Below, in pieces: positions 25,791-34,900 of a stretch of 64,000 nt of DNA (position 1 is the stretch's first letter; each line of letters begins with the position of its first letter). Source of the stretch: JAWKUK01 sp041398605 (lineage in GTDB: Bacteria; Planctomycetota; UBA1135; GCA-002686595). A program made the position numbers and the translations under genes. Location of the stretch: the NCBI GenBank assembly GCA_041398605.1, contig JAWKUK010000003.1, positions 496,001-560,000 of the forward strand, in the 5' to 3' direction. The notes beneath the pieces were generated by a model. The model was not told where the DNA came from. It saw nothing but the letters and a program-made list of their open reading frames with translations, and ran no database searches.

Positions 25791-27176
25791 CTAGCGCAGC
25801 GTCACCCGGACCGCGTCCGTGAAGTTCGACGTCGGGGTCGGATGGGCGTCGCGGTGCCACGCTTGAAAGCTCCACGTGTCGCCCGGCAGCGCCGCGACCG
25901 GCCCAAACGGGGTCGGCAGCGCGCCGAGGTCGACCGTCAAGCTGAAGCCTCCCGCCGCGCCCGCGTTCAAGACCTGGCCCGGCCCCACGAAGCGGCCGAT
26001 GAACCCACCGAGGCACAGGCGGCCCTCACTGTGAGAGACCGGGTAGGTCGCGCCGACATCGCTCGAGACGAGGAAGCAGCCGTACCCGCCCAAGGGCAGG
26101 AACTCTGCGCTCAGGCGCAGGTCATTCGCCTGCGCGAGGTCGCTCCCATTGACGTCGATGAGGCCGCCGCGGCCGGTGCTGTTCGGCACGGGTGCGCAGA
26201 AGCGCTCACCGAACGCGCTCGAGCGCCAGACGTAGCCGTGCGAGAGGCCCCCCACGATGACGGAGCCGTCGGCGCTGACGTCGAAGGCCAGCTCGTCGCT
26301 GGGAAAGCCGACGAGGTCGACACGGCCCCCACCCGCCGTCCAGCGGAAGGCGACCGTCCGTTGCAGAGCCGCGCTCCAAGCGCCGCCGACCAGGACCGAT
26401 CCATCGAAGTTGGTCCCGTAGGTCCAGGTCTGCGCGGGCAGGCCCAGGTCCACCCACCCCGCGGCCTCCGTCCAACAAAAGGCGCGCGCCTCGCCGATCG
26501 TGACCGGCGCCGTGCTGAAGGTGTGGCCGTAGACGACGCGCCCGTCGCCGCTCACCGCACGCGCGGTCGCCCATCCGGAGACCAATGGAAGCGAACCCGT
26601 GGCGGCCGTCCAGCGGAACGCGGTCCCGCTGAGCTCGCCGCCCGGCCCCGTGCTGCCGACGACGACCGCGCCGTCGGCCGAGACGTCATGTGCGGTCCCT
26701 GGTCCAAGGTCCTGCGCCCCACCGGCCGCCGTCCAGCGAAACGCGCTCGCCCCGCTCACGCCAACGATGACGGCGCCATCCGCGCTGACCGCCAGCGCCC
26801 TCGACTCCGCTGCGCCCAGGCCTGGCAGGTCGACCGCGCCGGTCGCCGCGGTCCAGCGCGTCGCGACGCCCGGGAACGAGCCGCGCTGACCGACGACGAC
26901 GGCGCCGTCATCCGAGAGGTCGGTGGCCTCACCGATCCAGAGGTCCTCGACGCCGCCCAGCGCCGTCCAGCGGCAGGCGTGCGCCTCGCCCGCGACGTGG
27001 CAGTACCCGACCGCCGTCGCCCCGTCCGGCGTGACGGCGAGCGCGCGGGAGACCGTCGCGCCTGGGAGCTCCTCCAGGGTCCGAAACGAGCCCTGCCCGG
27101 CTGCTGTTGCGGGCGCAGAAGCCCAGGCGAGCGAGAGGGCGATGAGCGGTACTGTGGCTGGGGTCGAGTTCCTCAT
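25791..27176 (-). CDS. Secreted HAF-repeat-like beta-propeller protein with planctomycete C-terminal module
   Basis: 461 residues from ATG 27176 (MRNSTPATVPLIALSLAWAS); another ATG three codons earlier (27185) is possible. A signal peptide ends near residue 25. Residues ~30-310 contain seven or so repeats of the pattern 'ARAVSxDGxVVVGxxxx...AFRWTAAxGxxDLG', the style of HAF extracellular repeats. The last ~130 residues carry FGERFCAPVPNSTGRGGLID, GGYGCFLVSSDVGATYPVSH and GDTWSFQAWHRDAHPTPTSN, the same terminal module seen in damaged form near 38.1-38.5 kb. Likely exported and surface-exposed. Function unknown. Confidence 0.75.
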   Translation of the reverse strand: MRNSTPATVPLIALSLAWASAPATAAGQGSFRTLEELPGATVSRALAVTPDGATAVGYCHVAGEAHACRWTALGGVEDLWIGEATDLSDDGAVVVGQRGSFPGVATRWTAATGAVDLPGLGAAESRALAVSADGAVIVGVSGASAFRWTAAGGAQDLGPGTAHDVSADGAVVVGSTGPGGELSGTAFRWTAATGSLPLVSGWATARAVSGDGRVVYGHTFSTAPVTIGEARAFCWTEAAGWVDLGLPAQTWTYGTNFDGSVLVGGAWSAALQRTVAFRWTAGGGRVDLVGFPSDELAFDVSADGSVIVGGLSHGYVWRSSAFGERFCAPVPNSTGRGGLIDVNGSDLAQANDLRLSAEFLPLGGYGCFLVSSDVGATYPVSHSEGRLCLGGFIGRFVGPGQVLNAGAAGGFSLTVDLGALPTPFGPVAALPGDTWSFQAWHRDAHPTPTSNFTDAVRVTLR

Positions 27177-27368
27177 GGCGGGCAAACGCCGACGCGCTGC
27201 GCCACAGCGACGCGCGCGCGGACCTCGGCCCTTGTCCTCGGCCCCTATCCTCGACTCTGTGCGGCGCAGGCGCGAGGCCCCTTGGCGCGGGATTGCAGCG
27301 CCTACGGAGAGAGCGGCGCCATGCTACGCAGGAAGGCGTAGCGCGCAGCGCTGCTGCTCCACGGGCGG

Positions 27369-27851
27369 CTAAAACAGCGTCAGGTGGTAGATCACGAGCG
27401 CCGTGTACGCGACCGTCGAGATCCAGAGGCCCGTGCGCGCGAGCCAGAAGTTCTTGTGCATCGTGAGCACGAGCAGCGCGCCCCCGATCAGCGCGCCCTT
27501 GGCAAAGACGAACCCGAAGCGGCCAGTCCGCAACAAGGCGTCGGCGACAGGGTTCACCTCGATGCCCCCCGCCTGGAGGTGGACGAGGGTGAAGAAGCTG
27601 TCGCCCAAGTTCATCAACGAGACCCACATGACCCAGACCAGCATCAAGGTCGAGTACATGTCGATGAACGACCCCTCGAGCTCCTCCTTGCGCTGCACGA
27701 CCCTGCGCCGGCCGCCGAACAGGCTGAACTCCGAGATGCGCGGCGTCGGCGCCGAGCGACGGTCCGTGCGCCGGCGCCGTCCGAGCTCCGCCGGGGTCGG
27801 CGGGTGGAACGGGCTGGCGCTGGAGGTAGGGCTGGCGCTCGAATCGGACAT
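27369..27851 (-). CDS. Small DUF5658-like membrane protein
   Basis: 160 residues. A ~75-residue Ser/Pro/Arg-rich cytoplasmic start is followed by about three hydrophobic segments: MYSTLMLVWVMWVSLMNLGD, GFVFAKGALIGGALLVLTMH and WISTVAYTALVIYHLTLF. The segment SFFTLVHLQAGGIEVNPVAD is the typical feature of the DUF5658 family. No known biochemical role. The next gene downstream starts 193 bases away on the same strand and the + strand DUF2064 gene is divergent from it, sharing the 170-base region 27852-28021. Confidence 0.68.
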   Translation of the reverse strand: MSDSSASPTSSASPFHPPTPAELGRRRRTDRRSAPTPRISEFSLFGGRRRVVQRKEELEGSFIDMYSTLMLVWVMWVSLMNLGDSFFTLVHLQAGGIEVNPVADALLRTGRFGFVFAKGALIGGALLVLTMHKNFWLARTGLWISTVAYTALVIYHLTLF

Positions 27852-27962
27852 CGCTGCGGAGAGGAATCGACCGTAGGCAGGCGGAGAATCGAGGCTTCCC
27901 GCCCAGAATCGGGGCCCCGACGGCGTTTCGGGTGCCCGCGCGACGGGTCGCCGAGCCCTGGG

Positions 27963-27998
27963 GCCCCTCCAGCGGCCCCTCCAGCGGCCCCCCCAGCG
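27963..27998. repeat. 12-base tandem repeat (three units)
   Basis: Three copies of GCCCCTCCAGCG (the third with CC for CT) upstream of the DUF2064 start at 28022. If an upstream start codon were used the repeats would encode a Gly/Pro/Ser stretch. Similar short tandem repeats sit at several other gene starts in the window. Confidence 0.8.
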
Positions 27999-28021
27999 GC
28001 CCCCACCTCCTGCATCGAGAC

Positions 28022-28816
28022 ATGCCCCACGACGCTCCTAGGGCGCCACGCACCGGCCCCGTCGCGCCCCCCGTCGCGCCCCACAATGCGCCCCACAATG
28101 CGCACGACGAGCGCCTGATCGTCATGGCCAAACGCCCAGCGCTCGGGCGCGCCAAGACCCGCCTCGCGCGCGACGTCGGGCCCGAGCGGGCGCTGCAGCT
28201 CGCGCAGGCCTTCCTGGTCGACACGCTCGGGAAGGTCGCAGCGCTCGTGCACACGCGGCCCACCGTGCGCGCGCAGATCGCCTACGCGCCCGAGGACGCG
28301 GGCCGCTGGTTCGAAGCACAGGCGCCCTGGGCGGAGCACACGCCGCAGTCGGACGGGGACCTCGGGCACCGGATGGAGGCCGCCCTCGCCGCCGCGTTCG
28401 CGGACGGCGCGGCTCGCTGCGTCGTGATCGGCACGGACGCGCCGCACCTCGCAGCGGACACCCTCGCCGCAGCGTTCGACGCGCTGCGCGGAGCCGATGT
28501 CTGCCTCGGCCCGGCGAGGGACGGCGGGTACTACCTCATCGGCCTCACCGCGCCGCAGCCGACCCTGTTTCGAGGCGTCCCCTGGAGCACGGACACGGTC
28601 CTCGAGATCACCCTCCGACGAGCCGCCGCGGCGGCCCTGCGAGCGCGCCTCCTGCCCGTCGAGTCTGACATTGATGACGGCGCCGACCTGGCGCGGCTCG
28701 CGGCCTTGTTGGGCCAGCGGCCGACCCTCGCTCCGGCCACGGACACCGCCCTGCGCGCGGAAACGCCCTCAGGCGGCGACGGGGGCCCACCGTCCCGGGC
28801 GCCCTCGCCCCCGTAG
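28022..28816 (+). CDS. TIGR04282/DUF2064 family glycosyltransferase-like protein
   Basis: 264 residues. After a ~30-residue Pro/Ala/His-rich start that contains two small tandem repeats (VAPPVAPHNAPHNAHD), the family opens at ERLIVMAKRPALGRAKTRLA. Further family signatures: CVVIGTDAPHLAADTLAAAF, VCLGPARDGGYYLIGL and WSTDTVLEITLRRAA. Fold is GT-A nucleotidyl/glycosyltransferase-like; biochemistry is not established for this family. The ATG at 28022 is the first good start before the core; an ATG at 28124 (MAKRP) lies inside the first strand and is less likely. Located alone, convergent with truD across a hairpin. Confidence 0.75.
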   Translation: MPHDAPRAPRTGPVAPPVAPHNAPHNAHDERLIVMAKRPALGRAKTRLARDVGPERALQLAQAFLVDTLGKVAALVHTRPTVRAQIAYAPEDAGRWFEAQAPWAEHTPQSDGDLGHRMEAALAAAFADGAARCVVIGTDAPHLAADTLAAAFDALRGADVCLGPARDGGYYLIGLTAPQPTLFRGVPWSTDTVLEITLRRAAAAALRARLLPVESDIDDGADLARLAALLGQRPTLAPATDTALRAETPSGGDGGPPSRAPSPP

Positions 28817-28902
28817 CAGCCCGTGGCCAGCGGCAGGCGGGGGCTCAAGGGACCAGGCCCGCGGATTTCGGACTTCGTGGAAACGAATCGGGCCTCGGTG
28901 GC

Positions 28903-28931
28903 AACTCCTCCTTGAGCCCCCAAGAGGAGTT
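28903..28931. terminator. Hairpin between convergent DUF2064 and truD
   Basis: AACTCCTC-CTTG and CAAGAGGAGTT form a stem around AGCCCC with one unpaired base, 87 bases after the DUF2064 stop codon and on the far side of the truD stop. It could serve both strands as a terminator. The region 28817-29122 (306 bases) holds nothing else that I recognise. Confidence 0.5.
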
Positions 28932-29122
28932 CGACCCTGTCTCGCCTCAGCCCCCGCCGCTGTCATCGTCTGCGCGCCCACGACCACCGAACCTGCCACG
29001 CCGGCTGGACCCTCCTTCGACGCCATGCCTGGGTCGGCGGGGAGCGCAACGATGACGGGGCGGGGGCACTCTCCCTGGTGAGGGCTCGGCCCGCCGCCGC
29101 GCCGTGGCGGCGCGTGTGGCCG

Positions 29123-30424
29123 TCAGCCGCGCAAGGCGTCGAGGAGGGTCGTCGCATACGCGCCCGCGGGCAGCGTGCACACGAGGCGCAGCGCCCCGTC
29201 GCCCCCGAGCGGCTCCACACGGGCCTCGCCCACGCGAGCGCGTAGCGCGCGACGCGCGCCCTTGGGCGCGAGGCCACCCGGGCGCTCCAGCGCCTCCGGA
29301 GCGAGGCCCTCGGCGGCGAGGGCCGCGAGCTCCGCAGCGAAGGTTGCGCCCTCCGCCAGCACCATGCGCGGCGACCACATCGGGCCCGAGACCTCGAGCT
29401 GCCAGGCGGAGGCCGCCGCGACCACGCCGACGTCGGCGCGGTGGCGCAGGACAAAGGGCCCGCGGCCCGGGCGCAGGAGCACGTCGCCTTCGTGCGGCAC
29501 GTCAAACGTGCCGGCGGTGACACGCGCTGCGAGCACGCGGTCGAAGATGCGCGATTGCAACGCCGAGAGATGGAAGCCGCGCTGCTCCTTCGGCACGACC
29601 CGCACGAGGCTGTCCGGGTCATCGCGGCGCCGCGCGAGCTGCCGCGCGACCTCCGCGAGCGTGCGATCGAGGCCGCGGCACAGCTCCGTCGCCTTGCGCT
29701 TCTCGCCGGGCGTGCCCTCGCGGGCGCGCCGCGCGAGCTCCAACGCCGCCTCTCGATGGCGCTCGTCCGACGTCGCTGCGAGGCCGTCGAGGTACGCGAG
29801 CGGGTCGCCCTGGACCAACAGTCGCCCGAGCTCCGCGGTCCGACCATCGCGGCCGAAGCGCTGCGCGCCGAACGCGTTCGGCAGCCCGCGCGCGGCGATT
29901 CGCGCCAGGCGCTGCGTCAAGAGCGGAGCGTCCGCAGCGGCGACGCCGCGCAAGGTGATGCCAAAGCGATTGCCCAGGGACTCACCGGCGCGCAGCGCGC
30001 TCCGCCGCCACGCGACCTCCAAGACCTCGATTCGATCCCCGAGGGACTCGCGCGCTTCCGCGGTGTCGAGGCGCGCGGGGTCGCCGTGCTCGAACGCGAG
30101 GCGCTGCGTGATCACGGCTTGCACGTCCTTGCGGCCGGCAAAGCTCGCCGCGCGCGGGCCGAGGCCTAGGGCGCGCGTGAGGCGGCGCGCGACCTCCTGC
30201 GTCCCGAGGCCGACGGCGCGCACGCGCAACGTCAGGTGGTCGCCCCCTGACTGTGCGTGTGCGCTGTCGATGGCGCCGGTCGCCGGAGCGGCGTTTGTCG
30301 CCTCCGCGTCGTCCCTGTCGGGCGGCGCGTCGAGCTCTTCGACCTCGAAGTCCTCGGGCGCCTCCTTGAACTCGAAGGCGATGACCCGCCCATCATCCAA
30401 CGTGGGCGCGCTCAAGCGAGCCAC
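29123..30424 (-). CDS. truD: tRNA pseudouridine(13) synthase TruD
   Basis: 433-residue member of the TruD family, which makes pseudouridine at position 13 of tRNA. Signatures: FAGRKDVQAVITQRL (family GLKDxxAxTTQ, carrying the catalytic Asp), SLGNRFGITLRGV (N-R-F motif) and GLPNAFGAQRFGRDG (PNYFGxQRFG). Residues 1-60 contain FEFKEAPEDFEVEELDA then an acidic linker. Length is slightly above the Escherichia coli enzyme. ATG at 30424 overlaps the last 13 bases of the DUF1501 gene, suggesting co-transcription with it, which is functionally unrelated. Domain insertion between ~200 and 260 is normal for the family. Confidence 0.9.
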   Translation of the reverse strand: MARLSAPTLDDGRVIAFEFKEAPEDFEVEELDAPPDRDDAEATNAAPATGAIDSAHAQSGGDHLTLRVRAVGLGTQEVARRLTRALGLGPRAASFAGRKDVQAVITQRLAFEHGDPARLDTAEARESLGDRIEVLEVAWRRSALRAGESLGNRFGITLRGVAAADAPLLTQRLARIAARGLPNAFGAQRFGRDGRTAELGRLLVQGDPLAYLDGLAATSDERHREAALELARRAREGTPGEKRKATELCRGLDRTLAEVARQLARRRDDPDSLVRVVPKEQRGFHLSALQSRIFDRVLAARVTAGTFDVPHEGDVLLRPGRGPFVLRHRADVGVVAAASAWQLEVSGPMWSPRMVLAEGATFAAELAALAAEGLAPEALERPGGLAPKGARRALRARVGEARVEPLGGDGALRLVCTLPAGAYATTLLDALRG

Positions 30425-31926
30425 TCTCTGACGGCCCGCGGTCCCTCTTCGACCCCGATCAAGCGCTGCTCGAGGCCTTGGTACGGATAGCGCATGCGCT
30501 CGGGATCGAACCCTAAGAGGTGCAAGATCGTCGCCTGCAAGTCGTGCACGCTCGTCGCGCCGTCAGCGATCGAATAGCCGAGCTCGTCGGTCGCCCCGTG
30601 CACGTGCCCGCGCTTCACGCCGGCGCCGGCGAGCCACATCGTGAAGCACTCGGGGTGGTGGTCGCGACCCAGCAGCTTCGAGCCGTTGCGCGCCTCCAAC
30701 ATCGGCGTGCGCCCGAACTCGCCGCCCCACACGACGAGCGTGTCGTCCAGGAGGCCGCGCTGGTCGAGGTCCTCCATCAGCGCCGCGATCGGCTGGTCGA
30801 TCTCCTTGCACTTCTGCGGGAACGACGTCATCAGGTCGTCGCCCGGGTTCGTGCCGTGCAGGTCCCAGCCCCAGTCGTGGAGTTGGATGAAGCGCACGCC
30901 CGCCTCCGCGAGGCGCCGCGCGAGCAAGCAGTTGTTCGCGAAGCTCGCCTTGCCCGGCGTCGCGCCGTACGCCTCGCGCACGGCCTCCGGCTCGACGGCG
31001 ATGTCCATGACCTCGGGCACCGACGTCTGCATCCGGTACGCGAGCTCGTACTGCGCGATGCGCGCCAGCGTCTCGGGGTCGCCGTGGCGCGCGTGATCGG
31101 CCTCGTTCGCGCCGCGCAGCGCGTCGAGCATGCGCCGCCGCATCGGCCGCGAGAGGCCGGCGGGGTCGCTGACGTACAGCACCGGGTCGCCCGACGAGCG
31201 CAGCCGCACGCCTTGGTACTCAGACGGCAAGAAGCCGCTGCCCCAGAGCGCGCTGCCCCCAGTCGGGTCGCTGCCGCCGGAGACGAGCACGACGTAGCCG
31301 GGCAGGTCCTGGTTCAACGTGCCGAGCCCCCACGTCGCCCACGCGCCCATCGCCGCCTTGCCGACCGTCGGCGAGCCCGTCCAGAGCAAGAGGTCCGCCG
31401 GCGCGTGGTTGAACTGGTCCGTGTACATCGAGCGCACCATGCAGACCTTGTCCGCATAGCGCCCGAAGCCCGGGGTCAACACCGAGCCGTCCATGCCGGA
31501 CTCGCCGTACCGCGCGAAGCCGTGCGGCGCCCCGAGCAGCTTCGGGTGGCCCTTGATGAACGCGAGGCGCTTGCCCTCGAAGAACTCGTTCGGGCACGGC
31601 GTGCCGTCGAGGCGGTTCAGCGCGGGCTTCGGGTCGAACATGTCGAGCTGCGGCGGCGCGCCGGACATCGCGAGATAGATGACACGCTTCGCCTTCGCGG
31701 GCAGCGGCGGCGCCTTGGGCGCGAGCGGATTGACAAACGGCGCCCCGTCGTCGGCCGCCCCGCGCGAGGCGGGCTCGTCCGCCTGCGCCAGCGCCGCCAG
31801 CGCGATCGCGCCCAAGCCGACGCCGCGCCGCAGGAACGCGCGCCGAGTCGCGGTCAAGGGATCGTCGCGCATCTCTCCCTCGCAGCCAGGAGCGGGGCCC
31901 TCGGAGGGTGGGTGATGGTGGTGCAT
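30412..31926 (-). CDS. DUF1501 protein with twin-arginine signal
   Basis: 504 residues. His-rich start (MHHHHPPSEGPAPG) then a twin-arginine signal TATRRAFLRRGVGLGAIALA. The DUF1501 core follows with KRVIYLAMSGAPPQLDMFDP, YTDQFNHAPADLLLWTG, GVRFIQLHDWGWDLHG and LVVWGGEFGRTPMLEARNG, and near the end HVHGATDELGYSIADGATSVHD and QATILHLLGFDPERMRYPYQ. Alkaline-phosphatase-superfamily-like fold (sulfatase relatives) found widely in planctomycetes; reaction not known. The ATG at 31926 has an AAGGA sequence upstream, within the end of the preceding gene; an inner start at 31872 would remove the His tag. Paired with the PSCyt1/PSD1 gene, the usual neighbour. Confidence 0.88.
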   Translation of the reverse strand: MHHHHPPSEGPAPGCEGEMRDDPLTATRRAFLRRGVGLGAIALAALAQADEPASRGAADDGAPFVNPLAPKAPPLPAKAKRVIYLAMSGAPPQLDMFDPKPALNRLDGTPCPNEFFEGKRLAFIKGHPKLLGAPHGFARYGESGMDGSVLTPGFGRYADKVCMVRSMYTDQFNHAPADLLLWTGSPTVGKAAMGAWATWGLGTLNQDLPGYVVLVSGGSDPTGGSALWGSGFLPSEYQGVRLRSSGDPVLYVSDPAGLSRPMRRRMLDALRGANEADHARHGDPETLARIAQYELAYRMQTSVPEVMDIAVEPEAVREAYGATPGKASFANNCLLARRLAEAGVRFIQLHDWGWDLHGTNPGDDLMTSFPQKCKEIDQPIAALMEDLDQRGLLDDTLVVWGGEFGRTPMLEARNGSKLLGRDHHPECFTMWLAGAGVKRGHVHGATDELGYSIADGATSVHDLQATILHLLGFDPERMRYPYQGLEQRLIGVEEGPRAVREWLA

Positions 31927-31931
31927 CGAGA

Positions 31932-34900
31932 TCAGTCCTTCGTGAGCGCAGCGTCCAAGTTGAGCGCGACGCTCGCGACGAGCGTCCACGCCGCGGCCTC
32001 TACAGGCCCGAGGTCCTGGGGCAACGGGCCCAGCGGTGGCGGACCCGACGCGCCCGGCAGGGCCTCGGCGAACAAGCGCGCGCCCGCCTCGTCGGCGGCA
32101 AAGCCCGCGCGCGCGTCCGTGAGCAACGCGCTGAGCGCGTCGACCTGCGCCGCATACGGCGGGCGCTGCGTCACGCGCCACAGCGCCAGCTCGACGCCAG
32201 CGCGGTCGCCGCCGGCTGCAGCCTCCGCCGCGAGCACGCGCCCGAGGGCCTGCGACGCTTCGCTGAACACCGGGTCGTTCAGCGTGACAAACGCCTGCAG
32301 CGGGGTGTTCGTGCGCGGGCGCTTCAACGTGCAGACCTCGCGGCTCGGCGCGTCGAACGTCGTCAGCATCGGGTACGGCGTCGTGCGGCGCAGGAAGACG
32401 TAGAGCCCGCGGCGCCAGCGGTCCTCGCCCATGGACTCCTGCCAATCGCGCTCGCCGTTGAACGCGGCCTGCCAGAGGCCAGCGGGTTGGGGCGGGAAGA
32501 CGCTGGGCCCGAACTTCTTGTCGCTCAACAGCCCAGCCGCCGAGAGCGCGGCGTCGCGCACCATCTCGGCCTCCAGGCGTTGGCGCGGATAGCGCGCGTA
32601 GAGGACGCCCGCGGGGTCGCGCTGCGCGAGCTCGGGCGTGACGCGTGACGCCTGGCGGTAGGTGCTCGACAGCACGAGCGTCCGCAAGAGCGCGTGCTGG
32701 TCCCAGCCGCCCTCGCGCAGCTCAACCGCGAGCCAGTCGAGCAGCTCCGGGTGCGTCGGCTGTTCGCCCTGCGCGCCGAAGTCGTTCTCGGTCAGCACCA
32801 GGCCGCGCCCGAAGAGCCGCGCCCACAGGCGATTGACCGTCACGCGCGCGGTCAGCGGGTTCGCCGCATCGAAGAGCCACTCCGCGAGGCCCAGGCGATC
32901 GTGCTCGCGCGCGCCGAACGGATGCAACGCGACGGGCGTCGCGGCGCGCACGCGCTCGCCGGGCTCCAAGAAGTTGCCCTTGTGCAGGACGTGCGTCGCG
33001 CGGCGGCGGTCCCCCACGAGCTCGACCATGATCGGCGTCGTGACGACATCGAGGTCCGCGCGCTCCTTCACCAGCGCTGCGCGCCGCGCGCGCAACGCGA
33101 CCATCTGCGGCTCGTCACCCAGGAGGTGCTCGCGCAACGCGGCGCGGTCGGCGTCGTCCCAGTCCGCCGCGTCGCGCTCGAGCGCGCGCCGCACGCCGAC
33201 GCCGAGCGCGCGCGGCGGCGGCGCGGCGTCGGTCGTCTCGAGCGAAACACGACCGAGCGTGTGGGCGCCGCCGAAGCCCTGCGCGATCGTCACGCGCAGC
33301 GTATCGGACCCAGGGATGCGCCCGAAGCCGCTGGAAGGGCTCAGCGCGAAGACGGCCTCGTGCGGCGCCCCTTGGCGCGGCCCGATCGCCCAGCCGGACG
33401 TGGGGCTTGTGTCGATCGCCAAGCCGACGTTGAAGCCGGATTGCTCGAAGCTCGCGGTCGCGGGCCCCAGCCCCACAGGCAGGTACGCGCCGTCCGTGAG
33501 GTCGAGGGCGAGGCTCGGCCGCGGCGCTCGGAACGGCCCCGCGCGCCAGAGCTCGCGCCCCTCGTCGTCGAACATGACGACGCGCAAGCCCTCCAAGCGC
33601 GCCTCGAGGTCGCCGTCCGTGCGGTTCCAGATGTGGATCGCCGTGACCCGCGTCGCGTGTTCGAGCTCGACCTGCCACCAAGGGTCCGCTTCGGTCCGCG
33701 TGTGCGTGACGGACGCGTCGTCGAAGGCGCCGCTCGTGTCTCCGTCGATCGCGTGCGCAGCGGGCCCCTGGAAGTCGGTCGACGACTGCGAGGCCACACC
33801 GCGCAGCGCGACGTTCACCCCGTCGCCGTCGAGGACCTCGACCTCTGCGAGCGAGAGGATGCGGCCAGCGCCAGCGAGCTCGATGCGCACCCGGCGCGGC
33901 GCGAGCGACAACGCGCGCCGCTCAAAGGCCTCGTCGACGCGCAGGTCCGTGACGACGAAGTTCCCGTTGTCCGGGCTCTGCCCCGGCCCGCCGCGCGGGA
34001 GCTCGTCGGACGTCCAAGCGCGCAGGCGCAGCGCCGTCGGGCGCGCGCCAACGCCATGCAGGTCGAAGACATCGGTGCGGGCGCCCTCGGCGGACGCTGG
34101 GCGCGCCCAGGGACCGCCGCCGAGCGCGAGCGTGTGCTCCGCGCCGGTCCGATCGACGACCGCAAACGCCGGCGCCCAGCGCGCTTCCGCCGCGCGCAGG
34201 CGCGCCGCGCCCGCGGCGAGGTCCGGCTCGAACGCCGCCATCTCCCCGTCGACCGCGGCGAGGTCGGCCTCGATCCGCGCGAGCGCCGCCGCTTGCGCCG
34301 CCGTCGGCGTCGCGAGGCGCGGCCGGTCGTCGTTCTGGTCGGTGTCGGCGGTCTGGTTGAAGAAGTCGAACAGCTCGTAGTACTCGCGCTGGCTCAGCGG
34401 GTCGTACTTGTGGCTATGGCACTCGGCGCAGCCGACGCTGAGCCCGAGGAACACTTGCCCTGTCGTGTTCACGCGATCCTTCACGGCGAGCACGCGGAAC
34501 TCCTCGTCGTCCGTGCCGCCCTCCGTGTTGGTCATCGTGTTGCGGTGGAACGCGGTCGCGAGCTGCGTGTCGGGCGTCGCGTCCTCAATCAGGTCCCCTG
34601 CGAGCTGCAGGCGCCCGAACTCGTCGAGCGGCATGTTCTTGTCGTACGCGTCGATGACCCAGTCGCGGTAGCGCCAGATCGTGCGCAGCGGGTCAGAGCC
34701 GTGCCCGGCCGAGTCCGCATAGCGCGCGAGGTCCAGCCACATCGCGGCCCAGCGCTCGCCGTAGTGGGGCGACGCCAGGAGGCGCTCGACGGCGCGCGCG
34801 TAGGCCTCATCGAGGCCGCCGTCGGCGACCTCCGCGAGGAACGTGTGCGCCTCCGCGACCGTCGGCGGCAGCCCGGTGAGGTCCAGGGACACGCGGCGCA

